Both the position numbers and the translations under genes were made by a program. Of a DNA stretch of 64,000 nt, positions 40,721 to 48,956 are shown in pieces. Under the pieces are notes generated by a model that saw only the letters and a list, made by a program, of their open reading frames with translations, did no database searches and was not told the DNA's origin. The first letter of the stretch is position 1. Every line of letters begins with the position of its first letter. The DNA comes from Paenibacillus sp. AN1007 (lineage in GTDB: Bacteria; Bacillota; Bacilli; Paenibacillales; Paenibacillaceae): positions 3,249,501-3,313,500 of the forward strand of contig NZ_CP159992.1 of NCBI RefSeq assembly GCF_040702995.1. Reading direction: 5' to 3'.

Positions 40721-41893
40721 CTAGTTGGATGCTGGCTTAATGACTTTACTGGCTTGAGTGTGCTTGGGCACTGCGCCTACAATCCATTTCCCCCATTTTA
40801 GACGAGAGATCAGCCAGGTCAGTACACACGACACCAGAAGTGCAGTGATCCAGGTGACAATCATACGCACGACCGGATTCCAGCCCCATGCCGCGTAAAA
40901 CCATTCATCTGGAATGTAACTGTAACGGAGCACCAGCATATGCATCAGATAGCCTCCATACGACATCCCGCCAATCCAACCCAGCCAGTAAAGTGCCGAA
41001 GAATGCTGGAGCTTGCTGGCTAACTGATACATCACCATGATGGAAGCAACCAGGAAGAGGATCATATCGGGCCGAATCAGGCTGACCGTATAAAAACGGA
41101 TCTGAATGCCTTCCGGTTTCTGAAATTCCAGCATTAATAGATAAATAAACCGCAGACCCAGTGTCATAAACACCAGCCAGTATATCCAGCGCAAACGAAC
41201 AACCCATTCCTTCCAGCGCTGGACGGACAGTCCTGCTGCTGCACCAAGTACAAAATAAAAAAAGAAATAGATAAAATTGCGGTCTGCATAGGTTGTAAAG
41301 GCATCCGTCAGCACCGGGATTTGAAGCCGTTCCATCCAGGCAGCAATGCTTCTAAGCTGATTGGCCAGAATAAGGAATAACCCGCCTGAAAGCAGCAGTG
41401 CAATCATCTGTCCCTTCGCTTGGTAACGATGAAAGACGTAACGAACGACGCGCAGAAACAACGGGAAAAACAAGTAGAACTGAATCAGCATAATGATATA
41501 CCAGAAATGCGAAGCCATTTTCCCCGTAATCAGCTTCAATCCCAGGTCAGGAATCTGCTGCCAGCCGAAACCCGTCCAGTTCTGCGGGGTAAGCATAAAA
41601 TAGAGGAGTGACCACACCACATAGGGTACGATTACGTCCATCACTCTTTTACGCATAAACGATCCGTAATGAAATGATTCTCCTGTGTTGTAGAACAGGA
41701 CCATCCCGGTTATAAATATAAACAGCGGTACGGCAAACTTGGCAAGCATCAGCAATATGGCCAGCACTACACCATCCTGAAGTCCAGCCTGCGGGACCAA
41801 TGAATAATGAGCGATGGAATGCTGCAGCACTACGGCTGCAAACGCGATTCCCCTAAGGGTTTCAATTTCGATAATTCGTTCTTTGCGAGGCAA
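40721..41893 (-). CDS. Acyltransferase family 3 membrane protein
   Basis: A 390-residue protein with about ten membrane spans. It starts IEIETLRGIAFAAVVLQHSI, with the conserved R-G and catalytic-type His of the OafA/YrhL/NolX family. The middle shows HFWYIIMLIQFYLFFPLFLR, another family hallmark. It transfers an acyl group to cell-surface sugars or polymers. The substrate is unknown. It is a lone leftward gene, divergent from the DUF202 gene at 41979. Confidence 0.88.
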   Translation of the reverse strand: MPRKERIIEIETLRGIAFAAVVLQHSIAHYSLVPQAGLQDGVVLAILLMLAKFAVPLFIFITGMVLFYNTGESFHYGSFMRKRVMDVIVPYVVWSLLYFMLTPQNWTGFGWQQIPDLGLKLITGKMASHFWYIIMLIQFYLFFPLFLRVVRYVFHRYQAKGQMIALLLSGGLFLILANQLRSIAAWMERLQIPVLTDAFTTYADRNFIYFFFYFVLGAAAGLSVQRWKEWVVRLRWIYWLVFMTLGLRFIYLLMLEFQKPEGIQIRFYTVSLIRPDMILFLVASIMVMYQLASKLQHSSALYWLGWIGGMSYGGYLMHMLVLRYSYIPDEWFYAAWGWNPVVRMIVTWITALLVSCVLTWLISRLKWGKWIVGAVPKHTQASKVIKPASN

Positions 41894-41978
41894 ATGGACC
41901 AGCCTTCCTTTCTTTATTCATCTCTGCACTATGAAAACAAACCCTTTTACAAACTTCGATTGGAGGTGCACTATACTC

Positions 41979-42356
41979 ATGTCCGACAAAGCATCCCGTA
42001 TCCCCGAATCCAAATATGTCCAGCAGCATCTGGCGAACGAACGCACGTTTCTCGCATGGGTGCGTACAGGTATTGCCATGGCAGGAATCGGTTTTCTAGC
42101 TGCCGGATTCGGTTTTAATTCCTCCGCATATGATCGTATTGCTCACCTTGCTGCAATCATTACCGGAATAACCTCTCTGCTCGGCGGTATCTCTATCATT
42201 CTGTTTTCAGCCGCGGCTTATCACCGAAAACGCACACAGATTAATGAGCAGACCTTTCAGGCGACCACCGGACTTATTACGTTTATCAGTCTGATGCTGC
42301 TCGTCATTGGGCTTGCACTTGCCGTGCTGTTGTATGTATTGTTATTCCCTGCCTGA
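41979..42356 (+). CDS. DUF202 membrane protein
   Basis: A 125-residue protein with three membrane spans. It has the DUF202 signature QQHLANERTFLAWVRTGIAM near the start. GGAGGTG lies 10 bases before ATG at 41979; the frame extends upstream to 41814 but that part overlaps the acyltransferase gene. Function unknown, commonly in cell-envelope or stress contexts. Confidence 0.85.
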   Translation: MSDKASRIPESKYVQQHLANERTFLAWVRTGIAMAGIGFLAAGFGFNSSAYDRIAHLAAIITGITSLLGGISIILFSAAAYHRKRTQINEQTFQATTGLITFISLMLLVIGLALAVLLYVLLFPA

Positions 42357-42683
42357 CAGGGGAACAAACGAAGCCTTCAGGATCATCCGGCAATCCGCTA
42401 TTAAAATGGTTAGACTTTATGTTATGGGCAAAAACCGGCCTCCTCTGCGGAGACCGGTTAAAGTCCATCCTATCGAATATGATGCATTACAAGCAATCAA
42501 TTACATAACAAGTACTCCAACACCCTATCACTTAACACCTATCATTCAACCCTGAACCAAGACCTAACCAATCCTGTCTTACTTTCCTCCATGTGCTGAT
42601 TTTGCGATCTGCATGTTTGAAAAGCACTTCGATATATCGGATCGGATCGTTCTGTTTTTGGTTCGAGGGTATATGGATCACAT
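42357..42683. other. Intergenic region
   Basis: It carries only the terminator at 42429-42460. The rest shows no gene, repeat or conserved site that I can recognise. Confidence 0.6.
42429..42460 (-). terminator. Terminator-like hairpin
   Basis: AACCGG / CCGGTT arms with a GCCTCC / GGAGAC extension and five T on the minus strand. It is about 220 bp downstream of the stress protein gene that ends at 42684, and could end its transcript. Confidence 0.6.
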
Positions 42684-43286
42684 TTACAAGAAAGTATTGT
42701 TACCGAACCGGGCGGCTTTGGTCTGGGCTTCCATTCTGCGTTCTTCCATATCCAGATCCGGACGTGCAGCATTCACATCTTCACCGTGTACTGCTTCCCG
42801 ACTGGAATAAGCCTGACTGTTCAGGTTAAACACATCATATACGGCGCTGTCCCGATCGGTCGAATCCACGAGCAGCAGAATTTTGCCGTTCTGCACATAT
42901 TCCTCATACTGTCTGGCATCCTCTTCAGGAATACCCAGTCCAACAAGTCCGCCTACCAGTCCGCCGGCTCCTGCACCTACGGCCGCTCCTGTAAACGCTG
43001 CGGCAATAGGTCCTGCAGCCAGAATCGGACCGATTCCCGGAATTGCCAGCGCACCGATCCCCGCAAGTAATCCCGCTACCCCGCCAAGTACACCGCCAGT
43101 GGCGGCTCCTGCTGCTACACCTTCCGGTGCTTTCGTACCCGTCTCTTCACGAATGGCTTTCAGTTCATCCCGATCCTGAGTAACGACGGATATTTCATCT
43201 GATGAGAATCCTTCCGCTTTCAAACTCTCAATAGCCTGTGATGCCTCACGCTCTGTATTAAACACACCAACGATTTTTTTCTTCAT
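42684..43286 (-). CDS. General stress protein 17M-like (YflT-domain) protein
   Basis: A 200-residue protein. The N-terminal part is a YflT-type domain (VGVFNTEREASQAIESLKAEGFSSDEISVV). The middle, residues about 55-120, is a long Gly/Ala-rich stretch with many hydrophobic residues (GGVLGGVAGLLAGIGALAIPG), perhaps a membrane hairpin as in DUF1269-type proteins. The C-terminal part has DARQYEEYVQNGKILLLVDS. It is expected under general stress control, but no sigma-B promoter was checked closely. Confidence 0.85.
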   Translation of the reverse strand: MKKKIVGVFNTEREASQAIESLKAEGFSSDEISVVTQDRDELKAIREETGTKAPEGVAAGAATGGVLGGVAGLLAGIGALAIPGIGPILAAGPIAAAFTGAAVGAGAGGLVGGLVGLGIPEEDARQYEEYVQNGKILLLVDSTDRDSAVYDVFNLNSQAYSSREAVHGEDVNAARPDLDMEERRMEAQTKAARFGNNTFL

Positions 43287-43573
43287 AGTGAATACCTCCT
43301 CATGGTTTTGAGTGGTTCGCTATGTTATTACCCGTGAACGCTTCTTTCAAACGGTCGGGGGGCGATAATCAGCCGATAATCATATGCAGTAATGCTAATT
43401 TGGGTCAAAAGAACGAGCAGCCCGAGGCTGGAAACGGAATAAACAAAATGGACAAGACAGAGCATTCTGATACGGGAAGATGAGCTGTTCCTATTCTTCC
43501 AAATGGAGAATACGAAAGCACCTCCCTTATCATGAAGCAGAACACCCGAAGTGTATAGGACGCGACTGCTTGT

Positions 43574-46096
43574 TCAGCTATTCCGCGGTTTTGCCCGATT
43601 GGTTGCTGCAGCTTCAAGGGGGTTATCCGGCCAGTAATGCTTCGGATAACGTCCTTTCAGATCTTTTTTCACCTCGAAATATGTCTCTCGCCAGAAATTG
43701 GCCAAATCCCGCGTGACCTGAACAGGCCGGTGCGCCGGCGATAATAGATGCAGCGTGACCGGAACGCGCCCACCGCCAATGCGCGGAGTCTCCTGCTGTC
43801 CAAACATTTCCTGTAAACGAACAGCCAGGACGGGGGTCTCTGGATGACTGTAATCCACCGGAATGCGGGAACCACTTGGAACCTGAATATGAGTGGGTGC
43901 CTCCTCGTCCAGCTGCTGGCGCTGCGTCCAGCTGATTCCGCCCAAGAGCACATCCTGCATCGACAGCTTTTTCAAGTCTGCTGCCGAACGCATGCCCGTC
44001 AGATAGGGTTCAAGCCGTTCAGCCAGTTCATCTGTGAGATGATCCTCAATCAGATCAGGCCATTCAGGCAGGTGCAGATGCAGAAAACGCATGCGGTCCG
44101 CAAGCTGCCGGGAAGATTTGGTCCAAGGCAGGCTATCCAGCCCTTCCATTCGTATTCCTGATAGAAGGGCTTCCCGCACCTGATCTTCCGGCGGCTGCGC
44201 AATCGTACTTTCCTTAAGCACCAGCGCTCCGATTCGCTGCCGCTTGTGTGCCCGCACACTTTTGGTCGTGCGGTCCCAGGCGACCTGCACCTCTTCGTGC
44301 AGCAGATGCTGCGCGGCACGCAGCAGCGTTTCCTCCCGCAGCGGCGCAGCCAGCAGGATTCGCGCGTCAGCGCCCTGGTCGTCTGCCTCGGCTGCGACCA
44401 GATAAGCGGAACGGCTCAGCGACTCTGCCGCCGCGAGCCGAACACCCCGGCCGCTGCTCAGCAGATAGCGGCCATCCTCCCGGCGCTGCCCGATCCGATC
44501 CGGATAAGCAAAGGCCAGCAGCATGCCGCAGCTGTCCTCATCCGGCTGCACCGGATCGGGCGCCGGGCTGCCGAGCGCCGAGCGCAGCTGGCGGCTCTCC
44601 TGCAGCATGCGCCGCACGGCAGCGCCGTCTGCGCCTGCCGCTGGCGGCCTGGCGCTGCTGCCTGCAGCCAGCAGCGCATCTACGCGCGGGCGGAGATCCG
44701 TGCCCGCGCCGCCAGCACCTGCACTGCTGCCGCGGAGGCCTGCAGGCTCCTGCAGCAGTGCCGCCAGCGTGCTGGCGAAGCTGGCCAGCCCAAGCTCCGC
44801 CGCGCGGAGCAGCATGCTGGCCAGCCGCGGATGAACGCCAAGCGTGTTCATCCGCCGCCCAAAGGGCGTAATGCGGCCTGCGTCATCCAGGCCGCCCAGC
44901 TGGCGCAGCAGCGCCTGTGCCTGAGCGTAAGCCGCATCAGGCGGGATGTCCAGCCAGCGCAGCTCGGCAGGGGACTGGACACCCCAGGCGGCAAGCTCCA
45001 GCGCCAGCGGCGCGAGGTCCGCGGAGATGATCTCCGGACGCGCTGTTTCAGGCAGCGCCCCGTGAGCTTCCTCGCTCCACAGCCGGTAACACACACCCGG
45101 GGCCAGCCGCCCTGCACGTCCTCGCCGCTGATCAGCGGACGCCTTAGATACCGGCAGCGTAACCAGCCGGCTCATGCCCGTCCTTGGCGAGAAAGACGAC
45201 GCCCGGCTCAGCCCGGCATCCACTACAACTTTCACACCCGGAAGGGTCAGACTCGACTCCGCAATGGAAGTGGACAGCACGACCTTGCGCCAGCCATCGG
45301 CAGCTGGACGAATCGCTTCATCCTGCTTCTCTGCGGGCATGCTTCCGTACAGCGTATGTATATTCACCTTTTCAGGAAGTATGGACTGTATCAGCTCTCG
45401 TTCAGTGCGGTGAATCTCTCGCGCCCCGGGAAGAAACACCAGAATATCTCCCTGTTCCTCATCCAAAGCACGAATGATCGTACGGGCAGTCCAGCTCTCC
45501 AGTTCGGCCGCGGCAGGTTTAGGTACATATCGGGTCTCCACCGGAAATGTGCGCCCGGCACAGTTCACGACGCGTGTATTTTCACCGAGCAGCGCAGAGA
45601 CCGGAGCCGCGTCCAGCGTAGCTGACATGACAAGAAGCTTCAAATCCGGACGCAGCATCTCCCTGGATTCCAATGCCAGTGCCAGCCCCAGATCACCATG
45701 CAGATGACGTTCATGGAATTCATCAAAGATAATCATGGCTGTATCTTCAAGTCCCTGGTCCTGCTGCAGCATCCGGGTCAGCACACCCTCGGTGACCACT
45801 TCAATGCGTGTAGCCGGACTTACCCGGGTATCCATCCGGACCCGGTATCCGATCGTCTCTCCTGCTTTTTCTCCCAATGATGCAGCCATTCTCGATGCTG
45901 CGGAACGGGCTGCAAGTCTGCGCGGCTCCAGCATAATAATCTTTTTCCCATCAAGCCACGGCTCCTCCAGCATCGCCAGCGGTACAACCGTTGTCTTACC
46001 GGCTCCCGGCTCAGCAATCAGGATACCTGCATCCTGATCGCGAAACAACTGCCGTATTTCCGGAATCATCGCTTTTATCGGTAAATCATTGTACAT
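43574..46096 (-). CDS. hrpB: ATP-dependent helicase HrpB
   Basis: An 840-residue DEAH-type helicase. Motif I is AEPGAGKTT, motif Ia is EPRRLAARSAASRM, motif II is IFDEFHERHLHGDL (DEFH), motif III is MSATLD and motif VI is QRRGRAGRLAPG. The C-terminal HrpB domain ends with PAHRPVQVTRDLANFWRETYFEVKKDLKGRYPKHYWPDNP, the family signature. GC is high for the window, with an Ala-rich stretch near residues 460-510. HrpB is a presumed RNA helicase; no pathway is established in Bacillota. The long shadow frame on the plus strand is a by-product of high GC. Confidence 0.95.
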   Translation of the reverse strand: MYNDLPIKAMIPEIRQLFRDQDAGILIAEPGAGKTTVVPLAMLEEPWLDGKKIIMLEPRRLAARSAASRMAASLGEKAGETIGYRVRMDTRVSPATRIEVVTEGVLTRMLQQDQGLEDTAMIIFDEFHERHLHGDLGLALALESREMLRPDLKLLVMSATLDAAPVSALLGENTRVVNCAGRTFPVETRYVPKPAAAELESWTARTIIRALDEEQGDILVFLPGAREIHRTERELIQSILPEKVNIHTLYGSMPAEKQDEAIRPAADGWRKVVLSTSIAESSLTLPGVKVVVDAGLSRASSFSPRTGMSRLVTLPVSKASADQRRGRAGRLAPGVCYRLWSEEAHGALPETARPEIISADLAPLALELAAWGVQSPAELRWLDIPPDAAYAQAQALLRQLGGLDDAGRITPFGRRMNTLGVHPRLASMLLRAAELGLASFASTLAALLQEPAGLRGSSAGAGGAGTDLRPRVDALLAAGSSARPPAAGADGAAVRRMLQESRQLRSALGSPAPDPVQPDEDSCGMLLAFAYPDRIGQRREDGRYLLSSGRGVRLAAAESLSRSAYLVAAEADDQGADARILLAAPLREETLLRAAQHLLHEEVQVAWDRTTKSVRAHKRQRIGALVLKESTIAQPPEDQVREALLSGIRMEGLDSLPWTKSSRQLADRMRFLHLHLPEWPDLIEDHLTDELAERLEPYLTGMRSAADLKKLSMQDVLLGGISWTQRQQLDEEAPTHIQVPSGSRIPVDYSHPETPVLAVRLQEMFGQQETPRIGGGRVPVTLHLLSPAHRPVQVTRDLANFWRETYFEVKKDLKGRYPKHYWPDNPLEAAATNRAKPRNS

Positions 46097-46189
46097 ATCA
46101 TCGCTCCTATAACAAAGACTTCCGCATTCTTTCTCCAGCAGATATCCATGAAACCCCTAGATTCTGTATTCGAACGTTAGCATTATAAC

Positions 46190-46222
46190 AAAAAAAGCCG
46201 TCCCGAAGGAACGACTATACGG
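46190..46222 (-). terminator. Terminator of the SDR gene
   Basis: GCCGT / ACGGC arms with seven T on the minus strand, 100 bp beyond the stop. Confidence 0.65.
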
Positions 46223-46322
46223 CATCCATAGTTTTTTAATTGAGCGCGGTTCATCTTCATGCACGCGTCAAACCTTTATCGAGTTCTGTCTTATACGGTC
46301 TGCTGCTGTCTTTCATTTCAGA

Positions 46323-47129
46323 TCAGCTCAATAGAGACTCTGCACCATCAATAACGATTTCTGCACCGGTAATGTGTCGCGATGCTCCAGAAGCGAGGAA
46401 GCTGACGAGGTCGGCAACATGTTCCGGTTGTCCAGGTCCGTCCGCAAGCGGCTGCTGACCTTCCGGGAATTCCATCGGAATGATAATGTCCTGAAGATCG
46501 TCGGTCTTGATCGTGCTTTGATCAATATTGGTTGCAATCGCACCCGGACAGATCACGTTGACTCTAATCTTGAACTTCGCCAGCTCCAGAGCGGCCATCT
46601 TGGCAAAAGCAACCTGTCCGGCTTTCGATGTACTATATGCCGACATACCGAAACTGGAGAAGCGCTGATTACCATTAATGGAGCTGGTAATGATGATACT
46701 GCCTCCACCGCGCTTTTTCAGATGCGGCAGTGCATACTTCACTGTAAAAAACGTACCGTCAAGGTTCGTTGTTATAATCTGCTGCCAGTCCTGCACCTGG
46801 ATTTCCTCAATCGGCGCAGACACTCCGTTAATGCCCGCATTGGCAAACACGATATCCAGTCCACCGAACAATTCCACCGTTTCCAGTACAGCCTTCTCTA
46901 CCCTTGCAGGATCGGATATATCTACATCGAATGCTCGGGCAGCCCCTTCATGTTTCGCATTAATCTCCGCTTCCGTTTGTGAAATTCGATCATTTACCAG
47001 ATCAAACAGCGCAACATGCGCTCCTTCGTTCGCCAGCTTGAGGGCAGTCGCTTTACCGATTCCGGAACCTGCTCCTGTAATGATGGCCACCTTGCCTTGA
47101 AACTGTGGTTTGCTGCTGTGTTGTGTCAT
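46323..47129 (-). CDS. Short-chain dehydrogenase/reductase (SDR)
   Basis: A 268-residue classical SDR. The NAD(P)-binding motif is ITGAGSGIGKAT (residues about 17-28), with NAG in IVFANAGING. The catalytic Ser is in IITSSING and the Y-x-x-x-K in AYSTSKAGQVAF. NVICPGAIATNI completes the pattern. An acidic residue after strand 2 (LFDLVND) suggests preference for NAD. It is annotated widely as an SDR of unknown substrate. Confidence 0.92.
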   Translation of the reverse strand: MTQHSSKPQFQGKVAIITGAGSGIGKATALKLANEGAHVALFDLVNDRISQTEAEINAKHEGAARAFDVDISDPARVEKAVLETVELFGGLDIVFANAGINGVSAPIEEIQVQDWQQIITTNLDGTFFTVKYALPHLKKRGGGSIIITSSINGNQRFSSFGMSAYSTSKAGQVAFAKMAALELAKFKIRVNVICPGAIATNIDQSTIKTDDLQDIIIPMEFPEGQQPLADGPGQPEHVADLVSFLASGASRHITGAEIVIDGAESLLS

Positions 47130-47316
47130 CGCCCATTCACTCCTTCGATTTGGAAATTATGTAGGAAGATTCGATCCAACTTGAAGTTCAATCAATTCTT
47201 CACAAGATTACCCAAAACGAGCGGCTTTTAAATCAACACCCGCAACTTTTTTCATTTTCTGGACCATTCTGGACGAAGGCCCAACGGAATGGACATTTTT
47301 CTCCAATGGTCCGATT

Positions 47317-48159
47317 TTACCATTCCAGCTCAATGAAAGCGGCATCATCCTCAAGCCCCCCTGTATGAGCGGCATCCAGCAGCACTTGTATGTGCTCATC
47401 TGGTATATACGTACCTATGGCATCCAGATCATTCAGTCCATCCGTATACAATTGAAGGCGAAAAGAATCACTGGCCGAACCTTTCATTTCAAAAACATGC
47501 GGTTTGCCGCCTACAGGACCTTCACGTGTAGACCAGCGTTCATTGGTTCTGCAATTTTGCTGAAAGCGCTCCGACTGCTCCTGACCGCTGCGCCAAAACC
47601 GGATCCGGGAATCCCCCTGCCAAGCCAGCCACATCCGGCTCTTACGTCCTCCGGAAGTAAGCTCAACGCGGCCGCATACATACATGGCTTGACTGCCCCG
47701 ATTTCGCTTCTCCATCAGCACTTCGCGGAGCAAAAGGGGAGCATTATCCAAGGGCTGAAACTTATCCAGCTGTTCGGATGCAGTCCCCGTTAACTCATGA
47801 AGAAATTGTTCAACACCTTCAGCTGTTAAGGTTGAGGTCGTTTCAAGCCATTCCAGCAAGGAACTGCCGAGAAAGCGCGCAGCAAAGTCACCCAGATAAC
47901 TCATACCGACTCCATCGCACAATACAAAATGACATACGTTGCCCTGCATGCGAATGGCAACGAAGTCTTGTCCTGCATCGCCTTGAGTCACTGATTCCGC
48001 TGCACGCCCATAGCCGTACCTGCATTTCAATTTCCCCTGATATCGAGTCAGCGGCTGTTCTCCAGTCTGCACGCTTACATAGCGAAAATTGTCATGCCGC
48101 TGTTTCGCATGACCTCCCCGATCACTGGCAGACAATGTCGCCATACGCATCGCTCGCAT
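47317..48159 (-). CDS. PP2C-like Ser/Thr phosphatase
   Basis: About 280 residues. It has DAGQDFVAIRMQGNVCHFVLCDGVGMSYLGDFAARFL, the metal-binding D-G of PP2C with a following S-like helix, then WLAWQGDSRIRFWR (G-D-S) and LYTDGLNDLDAIGT (T-D-G), ending EDDAAFIELEW (D-D). ATG at 48159 has GGAGGGGAA directly upstream; the frame extends to 48225 but overlaps the vWA gene. It is the last gene of the secretion-locus group and should oppose the kinase-like protein two genes upstream. Confidence 0.8.
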   Translation of the reverse strand: MRAMRMATLSASDRGGHAKQRHDNFRYVSVQTGEQPLTRYQGKLKCRYGYGRAAESVTQGDAGQDFVAIRMQGNVCHFVLCDGVGMSYLGDFAARFLGSSLLEWLETTSTLTAEGVEQFLHELTGTASEQLDKFQPLDNAPLLLREVLMEKRNRGSQAMYVCGRVELTSGGRKSRMWLAWQGDSRIRFWRSGQEQSERFQQNCRTNERWSTREGPVGGKPHVFEMKGSASDSFRLQLYTDGLNDLDAIGTYIPDEHIQVLLDAAHTGGLEDDAAFIELEW

Positions 48160-48169
48160 GATTCCCCTC

Positions 48170-48922
48170 CTATCTAACAGGTGTCGCGGCAGACATCTGG
48201 AATCCGATGGATACCAGTTCTGCACAGGTGCCAGGCAGCATCATGAGCGCACCAGGTGCAAGCAAATAATCCGCCTCCACCAACATCTCCCGATAGCTCT
48301 CAGGCAGCACAGATGACATATTACGCAGCTTCTCTCCATGCTCATCCTGCAGGTTGGTTTCTGGAGAGATGCCCTTCCATCGTCTAGGTTCTGTTATCGG
48401 CCCTTCCAGCAGATGATCACTAATAAATATATTTTCAACCAAAACGTTGCCGTCAGGCACACTCATGCCCATAATACGCTTAGCTATAGGCTCCGGGTCC
48501 TCTCCGGTTGCTACTCCATCGGTCATATGACATACAAGCGGAGCAGGACAGTCCTGCATATTCGGAATTTCCGCCTGCAAAATTTTTTCGGCCTGCAAAA
48601 ACGCTTTTGCCGAATCTGAAAAACGTCTTGGTGTCAGATCAGGAAGCGAGCCTACAGCAGCGATTTCATCGATTCCTTTAATTCCGTTTAATACGTCATA
48701 TACATCGTCACTGTATGCCAGAATGGCAATACGGTAACGCGGCGTCAGCCGATTTCCTTTCGTTGAACGAAACACCATCTGGCGAATCGCCAACGATAAA
48801 GCATCATAAACGATGTCAATTCGGCGGCGATTGTCCAAAACCATATTCATGGAAGCGCTGATATCAATTAAATAAATAATAAGTGCAGGTGTCCGCTGTG
48901 ATGCTTGAATTGTGTAGTTCAT
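48170..48922 (-). CDS. von Willebrand factor A domain protein
   Basis: A 250-residue vWA domain. The MIDAS motif is LIDISASMN (D-x-S-x-S, residues about 17-25), with DLTPRRFSDSA holding a conserved Thr and HMTDGVATGEDPEP the T-D-G. It is soluble and expected to bind a metal and a partner protein. It lies between a kinase-like gene and a PP2C gene in the same direction, so it probably belongs to the phospho-signalling set. Confidence 0.85.
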   Translation of the reverse strand: MNYTIQASQRTPALIIYLIDISASMNMVLDNRRRIDIVYDALSLAIRQMVFRSTKGNRLTPRYRIAILAYSDDVYDVLNGIKGIDEIAAVGSLPDLTPRRFSDSAKAFLQAEKILQAEIPNMQDCPAPLVCHMTDGVATGEDPEPIAKRIMGMSVPDGNVLVENIFISDHLLEGPITEPRRWKGISPETNLQDEHGEKLRNMSSVLPESYREMLVEADYLLAPGALMMLPGTCAELVSIGFQMSAATPVR

Positions 48923-48956
48923 CTAGAGTGTGTCACCTCTATTATTCATTATTAAG

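Noticed and set aside
44246..45625. Long plus-strand ORF (459 codons) opposite hrpB
   Set aside because: High-GC antisense shadow; no ribosome site, Arg/Gln-rich composition, and hrpB on the other strand is certain.
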